Below, piece after piece: positions 54,211-62,214 of a stretch of 64,000 bases of DNA. Source of the stretch: CAWJMF01 sp963843945. Its GTDB lineage: Bacteria; Vulcanimicrobiota; Vulcanimicrobiia; Vulcanimicrobiales; Vulcanimicrobiaceae. Numbering within the stretch: position 1 is the stretch's first letter; every line of letters begins with the position of its first letter. Location: positions 310,001 to 374,000 of the forward strand of contig CAWJMF010000002.1 of assembly GCA_963843945.1 (NCBI GenBank), read 5' to 3'. The notes beneath the pieces are model-generated. The model was given only the letters and a program-made list of their open reading frames with translations. It had not been told where the DNA came from and did not search any database. The position numbers were made by a program, and so were the translations under genes.

Positions 54211-54596
54211 TCTTTCACCGTCTTGATGAATTCTTTGAGGATGCTGATGTCGGCTTCGCGCTGCTTCATCGCAACGTCGCGTAGCGTGTTCATCTCGCGC
54301 ATCTGCTCGGTTTTCTCATCCTCGGCCTCGTTGAAGAGCGTCGATTGCCACTCCATGTCGAGGTTGTGGCGCATGTTCTCGGCGTTGAGGCCGAGCTGGG
54401 CCCACTCGTAGGCTTGATCGAGCTGCTGCTGTGCGGCGATCGTCGGGTCGGAGGTCGGCGAAATGTTGCCGCCGTTGCCGGCCGTACCGTTCGAGACCGT
54501 CGAACTGACGGCATTGGCGACGGCAGCGACGGGGTTGCCGGTCGTGAGCAGCGTCATGCCGCCGTTGACGATCCCGCTTAAGAGATTGAAGCCCAT
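54207..54596 (-). CDS. Hydrophobic-headed coiled-coil protein, unknown
   Basis: A 129-residue protein. Residues 1-50 are small, hydrophobic and Gly/Asn/Ser-rich (LLSGIVNGGMTLLTTGNPVA); residues 55-129 are a long charged helix (QQLDQAYEWAQLGLNAEN, QMREMNTLRDVAMKQREAD). This head-plus-helix layout resembles structural or pore-forming parts of phage tails or secretion needles, but no family is recognised. ATG 54596 after GGAG, 31 bases from the lysozyme-like gene. Confidence 0.6.
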   Translation of the reverse strand: MGFNLLSGIVNGGMTLLTTGNPVAAVANAVSSTVSNGTAGNGGNISPTSDPTIAAQQQLDQAYEWAQLGLNAENMRHNLDMEWQSTLFNEAEDEKTEQMREMNTLRDVAMKQREADISILKEFIKTVKD

Positions 54597-54627
54597 GTAG
54601 CGTACTCCGGAAAGCGTGTGGGTGCGG

Positions 54628-55304
54628 TTAGCCGTCGATATCGGACGTCGCGCGGTCGCTCGAGTCGGCAGCTAGCAGGATCGACGAGCGATGCCATCGC
54701 CTGGTCGGCCGAGTTCGCTTGCTGGCCGCCGCCTTTGCCCGACTTCGCTCGAGTAGGAGGTGAACGACCAATTCGGCGGCGTGAAGGCCGGAATCGAAAG
54801 TTGCGGGACTTGAGCCGCTACGTCGGCCAGTGCGTTTGTGTTCGCGACGGCCGTCGGCGCTTCGTCGATCGCCGTTTGCTGCGTCGCCTGCTGGATTGCG
54901 GCGTAGTGCTGCATGACCGAATCGGCGTAGCCGAGCTGCTGTCCGCCGGGCCATGTCGTGACCGTCCCGGAGGCCGTCGGCGATCCCGAGTTATAAGCCG
55001 ACAGGGCGGCCCGGACGTTGCCGCCATTTTGGGCGATGAGGTCCGACAGCATCCCGGCGGCGTAGTTTGCATTCTGGGTCGGCTGCATCGCCGCCGGGGT
55101 CGCCGCGAAAGCGTGGTAGCGGTCGTCGATCTGAAAAAGCCCACGTCCGTGGCCGCCGTCGCCGACGATGTTTGCGCCCGAGTTGCTGCCGGGGCCGCCG
55201 GTCTCTTGGGCAGCGACGGCGGCCAGCAGCGCGGGGTCGAGTCCATGAGCTCGAGCCGCGCTCGCGATCGTGCTCCCGAAGCGGATTCCGGGCAGTGCGT
55301 CCAT
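54628..55304 (-). CDS. Goose-type lysozyme/SLT-like muramidase, two frameshifts
   Basis: About 224 residues after removing two extra bases (near 54751 and 54674). The lysozyme-like domain is intact: AAVAAQETGGPGSNSG with the catalytic Glu near residue 34, then VGDGGHGRGLFQIDDRYH, as in goose-type lysozymes (GH23), and LSAYNSGSP. It would cleave peptidoglycan glycan strands. The corrected C-terminus reads SGKGGGQQANSADQAMASL and ends SSDRATSDIDG; uncorrected, the frame ends earlier in Arg-rich sequence. No signal peptide. First gene of a three-gene set. ATG 55304 after GGGAGG. Confidence 0.75.
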
Positions 55305-55359
55305 AAAGGTGCGACCTCCCAAGGCGAGTTCCGCCCTTCGTTCACGCCGCGGGGCCGCG

Positions 55360-55388
55360 TTGACAAGGCTTGCACGTCTCCTTATTAT
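55360..55388 (+). promoter_or_regulatory. Sigma-70 promoter of the yceD-rpmF-fab operon
   Basis: TTGACA (55360-55365), 17-base spacer, TATTAT (55383-55388): 11 of 12 consensus bases with ideal spacing, the best promoter in the window. Initiation is expected near 55395, about 29 bases before the yceD start. Confidence 0.85.
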
Positions 55389-55423
55389 TGGAGGGTTGTC
55401 TTGGCGCCGGGAAAACGACTGAA

Positions 55424-55873
55424 GTGACGAAGCCGATCGATGTCGGGAGCGTCCTGGCCTCGGGCCGGGCACTCGAGGTTAGCGAAACGGTCAGCCTTCC
55501 GGCGTTCGAATCGTTTACGTTCGAGGAGCCCGCCGCCGTCGCGCTCGACGTCCGGCGGGTGGGACAGGGACTCGACCTCCGCGGGACGATCGACGTGGCG
55601 GTCCTCGCCCCGTGCGCTCGCTGCCTGGACGACGTCCGGTTCCCCCTTCACCTCGAGGTCGCTGAGCGGCTCGAGCCCGGCGCGGCGCCGGAGATCCTCG
55701 GCGAAAACAACGTCCTTTCCGGCGACCACCTCGACCTCGCCGACCTCGTTCGGCAACTTATCGACTCGGCGTTACCGTTAACGCTCTTGTGCTCCGACGA
55801 TTGCAGCGGGCTTTGCGCCCGGTGCGGAAACAAGAGCGACGCCTGCCGCTGCGAGCACCCCCCATCGGAGTAG
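55424..55873 (+). CDS. yceD: YceD/DUF177 family protein
   Basis: A 149-residue protein of the DUF177 family, needed for 23S rRNA accumulation in E. coli and usually placed before rpmF. Blocks: GTIDVAVLAPCARCLDDV (central CxxC), DLADLVRQLIDSALPL, and the C-terminal CSDDCSGLCARCGNKSDACRC Cys cluster, consistent with metal binding. GTG 55424 is the best start compatible with the promoter. Confidence 0.85.
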   Translation: MTKPIDVGSVLASGRALEVSETVSLPAFESFTFEEPAAVALDVRRVGQGLDLRGTIDVAVLAPCARCLDDVRFPLHLEVAERLEPGAAPEILGENNVLSGDHLDLADLVRQLIDSALPLTLLCSDDCSGLCARCGNKSDACRCEHPPSE

Positions 55874-55876
55874 ACC

Positions 55877-56083
55877 ATGGCCAACCTTAAATGGAAGACC
55901 CCGCGTTCCAAGACGCGCAGCCGGCGCGCCGCGAATTGGAAGCTTTCCCCCGTCACCACCGTCGAATGTTCGCAGTGCCACCAGCCCAAGCTGCCGCACT
56001 TCGTTTGTCAGAACTGCGGCTTCTACGACGGCCGTAAGCTGATCGAACCCAGAGACGAGCACGCCGGCCATTCACACGGCTAG
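55877..56083 (+). CDS. rpmF: Large ribosomal subunit protein bL32
   Basis: A 68-residue ribosomal protein. It opens MANLKWKTPRSKTRSRR and has zinc-type cysteine pairs CSQCHQPKLPHFVCQNCG, followed by YDGRKLI. The His-rich end HAGHSHG is unusual. It lies 3 bases after yceD. Confidence 0.97.
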   Translation: MANLKWKTPRSKTRSRRAANWKLSPVTTVECSQCHQPKLPHFVCQNCGFYDGRKLIEPRDEHAGHSHG

Positions 56084-57086
56084 CCTCAACGGCGCGCACG
56101 GCCCCTACGGCGCTCGCATCGCGGGCGTCGGTCATTATGTGCCCGAGCCCGTCATGAGCAACGACGACTTCGCGAAGATCCTGGACACGTCGGACGAGTG
56201 GATTTCGACGCGGACCGGCATGAAAGAGCGGCGCTACGCGCCCCGCGAGATGGCCTCGTCGGATCTGGCGACGCGCGCCGCGCAACACGCGCTGAAGCGA
56301 GCCGGTATGTCGGGCAGCGACATCGATTGCTTCATCGTCGCGACGGTCTCGCCCGACTATCATTTTCCGGCCACGGCTTGCATCGTCGCGGCGAACCTGG
56401 GGGCGGTCGGTAAGGCCGCTTTCGACATCGAGATCGCCTGCAGCGGTTTCATCTACGCGCTGCCGATCGCGGCGAGCTTCGTGCGTTCGGGTGTCTTTCG
56501 CCGGGTGATGATCATCGGGGTCGAGACGCTCTCACGCATGCTCAACATGGAGGATCGCAGCACGGCGATCCTGTTCGGCGACGGGGCCGGTGCGACGATC
56601 GTCGAGCGTGCGGAGGTCGACTCGTTTCTTGCTTGCGAGCTCGGCGCCGACGGAAAGAACCCGGAGTTGCTCTACGTCCCCGCGGGCGGCTCGCGCGAAC
56701 CGTTGACGGCGCAAGCGATCGTGGAGAAACGCGATAAAGTCGCGATGAGCGGGCGCGAGATCTTTAAATACGCGGTAACGAAAATGGTCGAGACGTCGCG
56801 TAGCGTGCTCGCCGAAGCGAACCTTACGACCAGCGACGTGACCTGGATGATCCCGCACCAAGCCAACTTGCGCATCATGGAAGCGGCCGCGAAGCGTTTG
56901 GAGATCGGGCGCGAGCGGATCATCGTCAATATCGAGAAATACGGGAACACCTCGTCGGCCTCGATCCCGATAGCGCTCTCGGAGTCGATCGAACGCGACG
57001 TTCTGCGCGACGGCGATCTTATTTTGTTCACCGGCTTCGGCGGCGGCCTCTCGTGGGGTTCGATCGCGTGGCGCTGGGCGGCCTGA
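56070..57086 (+). CDS. fabH: 3-oxoacyl-ACP synthase III, start codon unclear
   Basis: About 338 residues if begun at 56070. It starts fatty acid chains from acyl-CoA and malonyl-ACP. The catalytic Cys is in IEIACSGFIYAL, His in WMIPHQANLRI and Asn in EKYGNTSSASIPIAL. The first beta strand RIAGVGHYVPEP is in frame before the first normal start (GTG 56139), so the protein must begin earlier, but only an ATT at 56070 is available, overlapping rpmF. Either a rare start is used or an error hides the true one. GTG 56139 would lose the first strand. Confidence 0.9.
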   Translation: MHTASLNGAHGPYGARIAGVGHYVPEPVMSNDDFAKILDTSDEWISTRTGMKERRYAPREMASSDLATRAAQHALKRAGMSGSDIDCFIVATVSPDYHFPATACIVAANLGAVGKAAFDIEIACSGFIYALPIAASFVRSGVFRRVMIIGVETLSRMLNMEDRSTAILFGDGAGATIVERAEVDSFLACELGADGKNPELLYVPAGGSREPLTAQAIVEKRDKVAMSGREIFKYAVTKMVETSRSVLAEANLTTSDVTWMIPHQANLRIMEAAAKRLEIGRERIIVNIEKYGNTSSASIPIALSESIERDVLRDGDLILFTGFGGGLSWGSIAWRWAA

Positions 57087-57088
57087 GG

Positions 57089-58039
57089 GTGCGGGTCGCG
57101 GTCGTCTTTCCGGGTCAAGGCTCGCAAGCCGTCGGCATGGGCGGCAAACTGGCCGAAAGCTCGCCGGTGGCGGCCGATCTCTTTCGCCGAGCCGAACGCA
57201 TCCTCGGGTACGATTTGCTCGCGCTCGTACAGAACGGACCCGAAGAGAAGCTGCGCGAGACGCACTTCAGTCAACCGGCGATCTTCGTGACGAACTATGC
57301 GCTGGCCGCGGCGGCGGGCGACGCGCTGCAGCCCGCCGTCAGCGCGGGGCATTCCTTCGGCGAATTCTGCAGCCTCACGTTGGCCGGCTCGCTTCCCTTC
57401 GAGACGGCCCTCGAACTGGTGCGCGAGCGCGGGCTCGCCATGCAAGAGGCGGCGGAACGTTCGCCGGGCGCGATGAGCGCCATTCTCGGGCTCGCACCCG
57501 AAGCCGTCTTGGCGGCGACCGAGGCCGCGCAGGCCGAAGGCGTCGGGCGCGTACGGCCCGCGAACTTTAACGCGCCCGGCCAGATCGTCATCAGCGGCGA
57601 CGACGACGCGGTCGCCCGGGCGGGCGAACTCGCGCTGGCCGCGGGCGCCAAGCGGGTCGTGGCCCTGAACGTGTCCGGGGCATGGCACAGCGAGCTCATG
57701 GCGCCGGCGCAGGCGCGCTTCGCGCCCTTCGTCGAGCGGGCGCACTTCGAACTGCCGCGCTTTCCCGTCATTTCCAACGTCGACGCGCAGCCGTACCGCG
57801 ACGTGGCCGTCATCAAGCGGAATCTTATCCGGTCGGTAACCGAGGAAGTGCTCTGGCACGCGACCGCAGAGCGCCTGCTGCACGAGGTCAAGCCGGAGCT
57901 CGTCGTCGAGTTCGGCGGCTCGGCCGTGCTGGCGCCGCTCTTTAAACGCGTAGCCGATGCACCGCCCGCGCTGCACGTCGGTGACGAGCGTGGGCTCGAG
58001 CGCCTGAGCGAGCGCCTCCAAACGGCCGCCGCCTCGTGA
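57089..58039 (+). CDS. fabD: Malonyl-CoA:ACP transacylase
   Basis: A 316-residue acyltransferase that loads malonate onto ACP. Blocks: VVFPGQGSQAVGMG, the Ser elbow GHSFGEFCSL, NFNAPGQIVISG, and the catalytic His in GAWHSELM. GTG 57089 gives the normal first strand, 2 bases after the fabH stop. It overlaps fabG (GTGA). Confidence 0.95.
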   Translation: MRVAVVFPGQGSQAVGMGGKLAESSPVAADLFRRAERILGYDLLALVQNGPEEKLRETHFSQPAIFVTNYALAAAAGDALQPAVSAGHSFGEFCSLTLAGSLPFETALELVRERGLAMQEAAERSPGAMSAILGLAPEAVLAATEAAQAEGVGRVRPANFNAPGQIVISGDDDAVARAGELALAAGAKRVVALNVSGAWHSELMAPAQARFAPFVERAHFELPRFPVISNVDAQPYRDVAVIKRNLIRSVTEEVLWHATAERLLHEVKPELVVEFGGSAVLAPLFKRVADAPPALHVGDERGLERLSERLQTAAAS

Positions 58040-58785
58040 GCGCCTTGAGCGGGCAGGTGGCTCTGGTAACCGGCGCGAGCCGGGGAATCGGCCGCGCGAT
58101 CGCGGTCGACCTGGCCCGGGCGGGTGCCGATCTCGCCATCCTCGGGCGCGATGCGGCGAGCTTAGCGGCGACGGCCGGCGCGGCGCGGGACGCGCGTCCC
58201 GGCGCGCAGGTGCTCGAAACGCTTGCCGACGTGACGGATCCAGCCGCCATCGACGACGCCGTCAAAGCCACGCTCGAACGGCTGGGGCGCGTCGATATCG
58301 CGGTCGCGAACGCCGGACAGGCGGTCGACGGTCTGATCGTCCGCCTGAAGCCGGCCGACCTGGAAACCGTGCTCGCGGTCAATTTGAAGTCGGCCTTCTA
58401 CCTTTGTAGCGCGGTGGCGCGGCCCATGATGAAGCAGCGCGGAGGCGCAATCGTACTGGTTTCCAGCGTCGTGGGCCTCAGCGGTAACGCGGGCCAGGCG
58501 GCCTATGCCGCCGCCAAGGCGGGTCTGCTCGGCTTGGCAAAGTCGGTAGCAAAGGAATTGGGCTCGCGGAACGTAAGAGTGAACGCCGTCGCGCCGGGTC
58601 TGATCGAGACGTCGATGACCGAATCGATGCCCGAGCAGGCGCGCGCTCACTTCCTCTCTGCGGTCCCGCTCGGACGTTCGGGAACGCCGGAGGACGTCAG
58701 TGGGGTCGTCACGTTTCTGTGCTCGGATGCGGCGCGATATGTAACCGGTCAGACGATCGTGGTCGACGGCGGCTTTTTGATGTAA
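58036..58785 (+). CDS. fabG: 3-oxoacyl-ACP reductase
   Basis: A 249-residue SDR enzyme reducing 3-ketoacyl-ACP with NADPH. Cofactor site TGASRGIGRAIA, structural NAG in VANAGQAVD, catalytic Ser in LVSSVVGLSG, and Tyr-Lys in AYAAAKAG. Length and C-terminal YVTGQTIVVDGGFLM are typical. GTG 58036. Confidence 0.95.
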   Translation: MSALSGQVALVTGASRGIGRAIAVDLARAGADLAILGRDAASLAATAGAARDARPGAQVLETLADVTDPAAIDDAVKATLERLGRVDIAVANAGQAVDGLIVRLKPADLETVLAVNLKSAFYLCSAVARPMMKQRGGAIVLVSSVVGLSGNAGQAAYAAAKAGLLGLAKSVAKELGSRNVRVNAVAPGLIETSMTESMPEQARAHFLSAVPLGRSGTPEDVSGVVTFLCSDAARYVTGQTIVVDGGFLM

Positions 58786-58812
58786 TCGCGCGTGTGCGCG
58801 CATAGGGAGATC

Positions 58813-59067
58813 ATGGCGGATACGACTAGCACGACCTTCGATAAGGTCAAGAAGATCATCGTCGAGCAGCTTGGCGTCGACGAAGCCGAAGTGACGATGG
58901 ACGCATCGATCACCGACGACTTGGGAGCCGACTCGCTCGATCAGGTCGAGTTGGTCATGGCTTTCGAGACCGAGTTCAATATCGATATCCCCGACGAAGA
59001 GGCCGAAAAGATCAAGACGGTCGGCGATGCGGTACGCAAAATCGACGAGAGCGCGCCGAAAAGCTAA
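58813..59067 (+). CDS. acpP: Acyl carrier protein
   Basis: An 84-residue acidic four-helix protein. The phosphopantetheine Ser lies in DLGADSLDQVELVMAFE. ATG 58813 follows AGGGAGAT. The next gene is ffh; rnc, which often follows acpP, is absent. Confidence 0.96.
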   Translation: MADTTSTTFDKVKKIIVEQLGVDEAEVTMDASITDDLGADSLDQVELVMAFETEFNIDIPDEEAEKIKTVGDAVRKIDESAPKS

Positions 59068-59069
59068 TC

Positions 59070-60410
59070 TTGTTCGAGGGTCTGAGCGAGCGCCTCGGGG
59101 CAATCTTTCAACGCCTGAGCGGGCGCGGGCGGCTGACTGAAGCCGACGTCAACGAAGTCGCGCGCGAAGTTCGCATCGCGCTGCTCGAGGCCGACGTCAA
59201 TCTTGCGGTAGCGAAAGACTTCGTCGCCAAGGTCAAGGAGCGCGCGGTCGGCGCGGACGTCCTGGCCTCGCTAACGCCGGCGCAGTCGGTTATCAAGATC
59301 GTGCACGACGAACTCGTCGCCCTGATGGGCGGCGCGCAGGCGCGACTGCAGTTTTCCGATGCGCCGCCGAGCGTCATCATGCTCGTGGGCTTGCAAGGTT
59401 CGGGCAAAACGACGCATGCGGGGAAACTGGCGTTACGGCTGAAGGAACAAGGCCGGCGTTCGCTGCTCGTCGCCGCCGACGTCTACCGGCCGGCCGCTGT
59501 CGCGCAGTTGCAGACGCTTGGCAAGCAACTCGATCTTCCCGTCCACGCCGAGAGCGGCAGCGATCCGGTCGCGATCGCACGCGACGGCGTCACCGAAGCC
59601 AAACGGCTCGGGATCTCGACCGTCATCGTCGATACGGCGGGCCGGTTGCAGATCGACGAGCCGTTGATGCTCGAACTGGAGCGGATCAAGTCGCCGCTAC
59701 GCATCCCAAAGAGATCCTGTTCGTCGCGGATGCGATGACGGGCCAAGAAGCGACCAAGGTTGCCAAAGCGTTCCACGACCGTCTCGGGATCACGGGCGTT
59801 ATCCTGACCAAGATGGACGGCGATGCGCGTGGCGGGGCGGCGCTGTCGATTTTCGCAACGACTGGAGCGCCGATCAAGTTCGTCGGCATCGGCGAGAAGC
59901 TGCCGGCCCTCGAGCCGTTCTATCCCGACCGTTTGGCCTCGCGCATTCTCGGCATGGGCGACGTCCTTACGCTGATCGAGCGCACGCAGAGCGTTTACAC
60001 CGCGGAGCAGGCCAAATCGCTCGAGCAGAAGCTGCGCAAGAACGACTTTACGCTCGACGACTTTCTCGATCAACTGCGTCAGGTACGCAAGATGGGCTCG
60101 ATGAGCGAGATCATGAAGATGATCCCCGGCATGTCCAAGGCGTTGCCCAAAGACGTCGAGATCGACGAGCGCGACCTGTCGCGCGTCGAGGCGATCATCT
60201 GCTCGATGACGCAGCACGAGCGGCGCCGTCCCGACGTCCTCAACGGTTCGCGCCGCAAGCGGATCGCCGCCGGCAGCGGCACGCAGGTCGCCGACGTGAA
60301 CCGCCTCGTGAAACAGTTTCGACGCTTCCCGCCAGATGATGAAACAATTCGGCGGCGGGAAACGCATGCCCGGGCTGCCCCGGCAGCGCGGTCCCTCTCT
60401 CCAACGCTAA
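59070..60410 (+). CDS. ffh: Signal recognition particle protein Ffh, frame broken at two places
   Basis: About 445 residues after correction. The SRP54 GTPase binds signal sequences and SRP RNA. N domain FEGLSERLGAIFQRL; G1 GLQGSGKTTHAGKL; G3 DTAGRLQID; G4 LTKMDGDARGG; M domain ends with KQFGGGKRMPGLPRQ. Two extra bases lie near 59694-59700 (between RIK and ATHPKEILFVADAM) and one near 60332 (between KQFRRFP and QMMKQFGGG). The corrected stop is TAA 60408-60410; uncorrected, the G and M domains are separated. TTG 59070, 2 bases after acpP. Confidence 0.93.
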
Positions 60411-60429
60411 GAAAAGACAACACAACAGC

Positions 60430-60723
60430 ATGGTCAAGATCCGTTTGCGCCGCATGGGCGCGAAGAAACAGCCGACCTACCGATTCGTGGTCACCGACGC
60501 GCGCGCGCCGCGCGACGGGCGCTTCATCGAAATCGTCGGCCACTACAACCCGCGCACCGAACCGAAAACGGTCGTCGTCGACGAGGCGAAGATCAAAGAG
60601 TGGCTGGCCAAGGGCGCACAGCCTTCGGATCCCGTTCGCCGGCTGCTCGCTGAAAAAGGCCTCGTCGAGCGCGGACCGATTCCGGCGAGCAAGCGCGCGC
60701 CGAAATCCAAGAAGGACGCCTAG
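60430..60723 (+). CDS. rpsP: Small ribosomal subunit protein bS16
   Basis: A 97-residue ribosomal protein: MVKIRLRRMGAKKQPTYRFV, DGRFIEIVGHYNPRTEP, AQPSDPVRRLLAEKGL. ATG 60430. First gene of the classic S16-KH-RimM group. Confidence 0.97.
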   Translation: MVKIRLRRMGAKKQPTYRFVVTDARAPRDGRFIEIVGHYNPRTEPKTVVVDEAKIKEWLAKGAQPSDPVRRLLAEKGLVERGPIPASKRAPKSKKDA

Positions 60724-60726
60724 TCC

Positions 60727-61278
60727 GTGAGCGCGTTCGACGACGAATTTGGCCTCTTCGGCGACGAGGCCGGCGACGAGGAAGAGCGGAAGTCGACGCT
60801 GGGGGCGCGCACGATCGCGTCGCCCGACGCCGCGAACGACGAAATCGAGCCCGAAGACGAGCCGGTACGCCGGCGCGCGCGGCGCGCCCCGGGCGAGAAG
60901 TTCGAAGGCGGAGCGCCGCGTTTCTACCGGCGCAGCGACGCGCCGCAGCGGCCGCCGATTCCCGACGAAATCGCGCACCCGCGAGCCGTCGAGCTGTTGA
61001 CCTTTCTCGCGAAGCGGCTCGTGGCCAAGCCCGATGCGGTTGCCGTCGAACTCCATCCGGATTCGCGCGGTGCGGTTCTCGAACTCGAGGTCGATCCCGA
61101 AGACCTCGGCAAGGTCATCGGACGCGGCGGACGCGTCGCGCAGGCTCTGCGGACGCTCGTACGCGCCGGTGCCGAAGGGCGCGTGACCGTCGACATCGTC
61201 GACGTCGACGACGAAGAGCTGCCCGAGGACGAAGCGGATGGCGGCGAAGTGCAGAGCGAGGCTCCTGGGAACGTTTAA
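60727..61278 (+). CDS. khpA: KhpA-type KH-domain protein with long acidic N-terminal extension
   Basis: A 183-residue protein. Residues about 95-165 are the KH domain with GKVIGRGGRVAQALRTLV, which binds RNA with KhpB in other bacteria. Usual KhpA is about 75-80 residues; here 90 extra residues precede it, first acidic (DDEFGLFGDEAGDEEE) then basic (RRRARRAPGEKF), and a short acidic tail follows. GTG 60727. It overlaps lspA by 41 bases. Confidence 0.9.
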   Translation: MSAFDDEFGLFGDEAGDEEERKSTLGARTIASPDAANDEIEPEDEPVRRRARRAPGEKFEGGAPRFYRRSDAPQRPPIPDEIAHPRAVELLTFLAKRLVAKPDAVAVELHPDSRGAVLELEVDPEDLGKVIGRGGRVAQALRTLVRAGAEGRVTVDIVDVDDEELPEDEADGGEVQSEAPGNV

Positions 61279-61720
61279 CCGGATCGCGATCGCACTCGCC
61301 TTGGCGGCGGTCGCGGATCTGCTTTCGAAGCGCTCGATCGTGGCGTCGTTTGTTCCCGGCCAGCGGCACGTCGTCATTCCGGGAGCATTTGCGCTGGTGT
61401 ACGTGCAGAACGTGCATGGAGCGATGGGATTGTTCGGTAACCGCGCCGGGTTTCTCGTGTTGCTGGCGGCGGTCGTGCTCGCGACGCTCGGCTGGCTTCT
61501 GCGCGACGGGCTGCGGCGCTCGCCGCTCGTGCAGATCGGCTTCGGCATGGTGGCCGGCGGGGCTCTAGGCAACATCGCCGATCGTATCGTGCACGGCTAC
61601 GTCGTCGACTTTCTAGCTTTTTGGACGTTCTACGTCTTCAACGTTGCCGACGCGTGCATAACCGCAGGCGTCGGGTTGATCGTCCTCGCTTCGTTCGAAC
61701 CGCGCCGAGCCTCGGCGTGA
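61238..61720 (+). CDS. lspA: Lipoprotein signal peptidase (SPase II)
   Basis: A 160-residue, four-helix aspartyl protease cleaving lipoprotein signal peptides at the lipobox. Catalytic Asp residues are in GNIADRI and NVADACITAG; NVHGAMGLFGNRAG is the conserved region before them. It sits inside the rpsP-khpA-rimM group, overlapping khpA and rimM, an unusual place. Several predicted lipoproteins in the window are its substrates. Confidence 0.92.
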   Translation: MAAKCRARLLGTFNRIAIALALAAVADLLSKRSIVASFVPGQRHVVIPGAFALVYVQNVHGAMGLFGNRAGFLVLLAAVVLATLGWLLRDGLRRSPLVQIGFGMVAGGALGNIADRIVHGYVVDFLAFWTFYVFNVADACITAGVGLIVLASFEPRRASA

Positions 61721-62214
61721 CGCGGCTGGCGGTCGGCAAAATCGTCGGCGTCTTCGGCGTCAAAGGCGAATTGAAGTGCGCCCCGAGTTCGCTCGGCACG
61801 AATGCGATCGTGGCGGGACGCGAGTTTGCGTGTTCGCCGCTCGATGGAGCCGAACGGCTGCGCTGCACGAGTGCGCGGCGGCATCACGAGCGGCTCGTCG
61901 TCGCGTTCGAGGGGGTCGCGAGCGTCGAGCGGGCGCGCGAGCTGATCGGCTGCGAGCTCTTCGCCGAGCGCGAAGCGATCGAGCTCGCTCCCGGCGAGTA
62001 CTTGGACCGCGACTTGATCGGACTGCGTCTGCTGGACAAAACGGGTCGCGAGTTGGGCAAAGTCGTCGGTGTCGAGCATCTGCCCGCTCAGGACTGTCTG
62101 GTGATCGCTCCCGGCCGGGCGCTCGTTCCGCTGGTGCGCGCTTTTGCGCCGGCGATCGATCTGGGCGCCGGGACGATCGTTATGTCGCTGCCCGAAGGCC
62201 TGCTGGAGCCGTAG
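61717..62214 (+). CDS. rimM: 16S rRNA processing protein RimM
   Basis: A 165-residue ribosome maturation factor for the 30S head. RLAVGKIVGVFGVKGELK at the N-terminus; the PRC-barrel half has EYLDRDLIGLRLLD, VGVEHLPAQDCLVI and the C-terminal LPEGLLEP. GTG 61717 overlaps the lspA stop (GTGA). trmD, its usual follower, is missing. Confidence 0.93.
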   Translation: MTRLAVGKIVGVFGVKGELKCAPSSLGTNAIVAGREFACSPLDGAERLRCTSARRHHERLVVAFEGVASVERARELIGCELFAEREAIELAPGEYLDRDLIGLRLLDKTGRELGKVVGVEHLPAQDCLVIAPGRALVPLVRAFAPAIDLGAGTIVMSLPEGLLEP

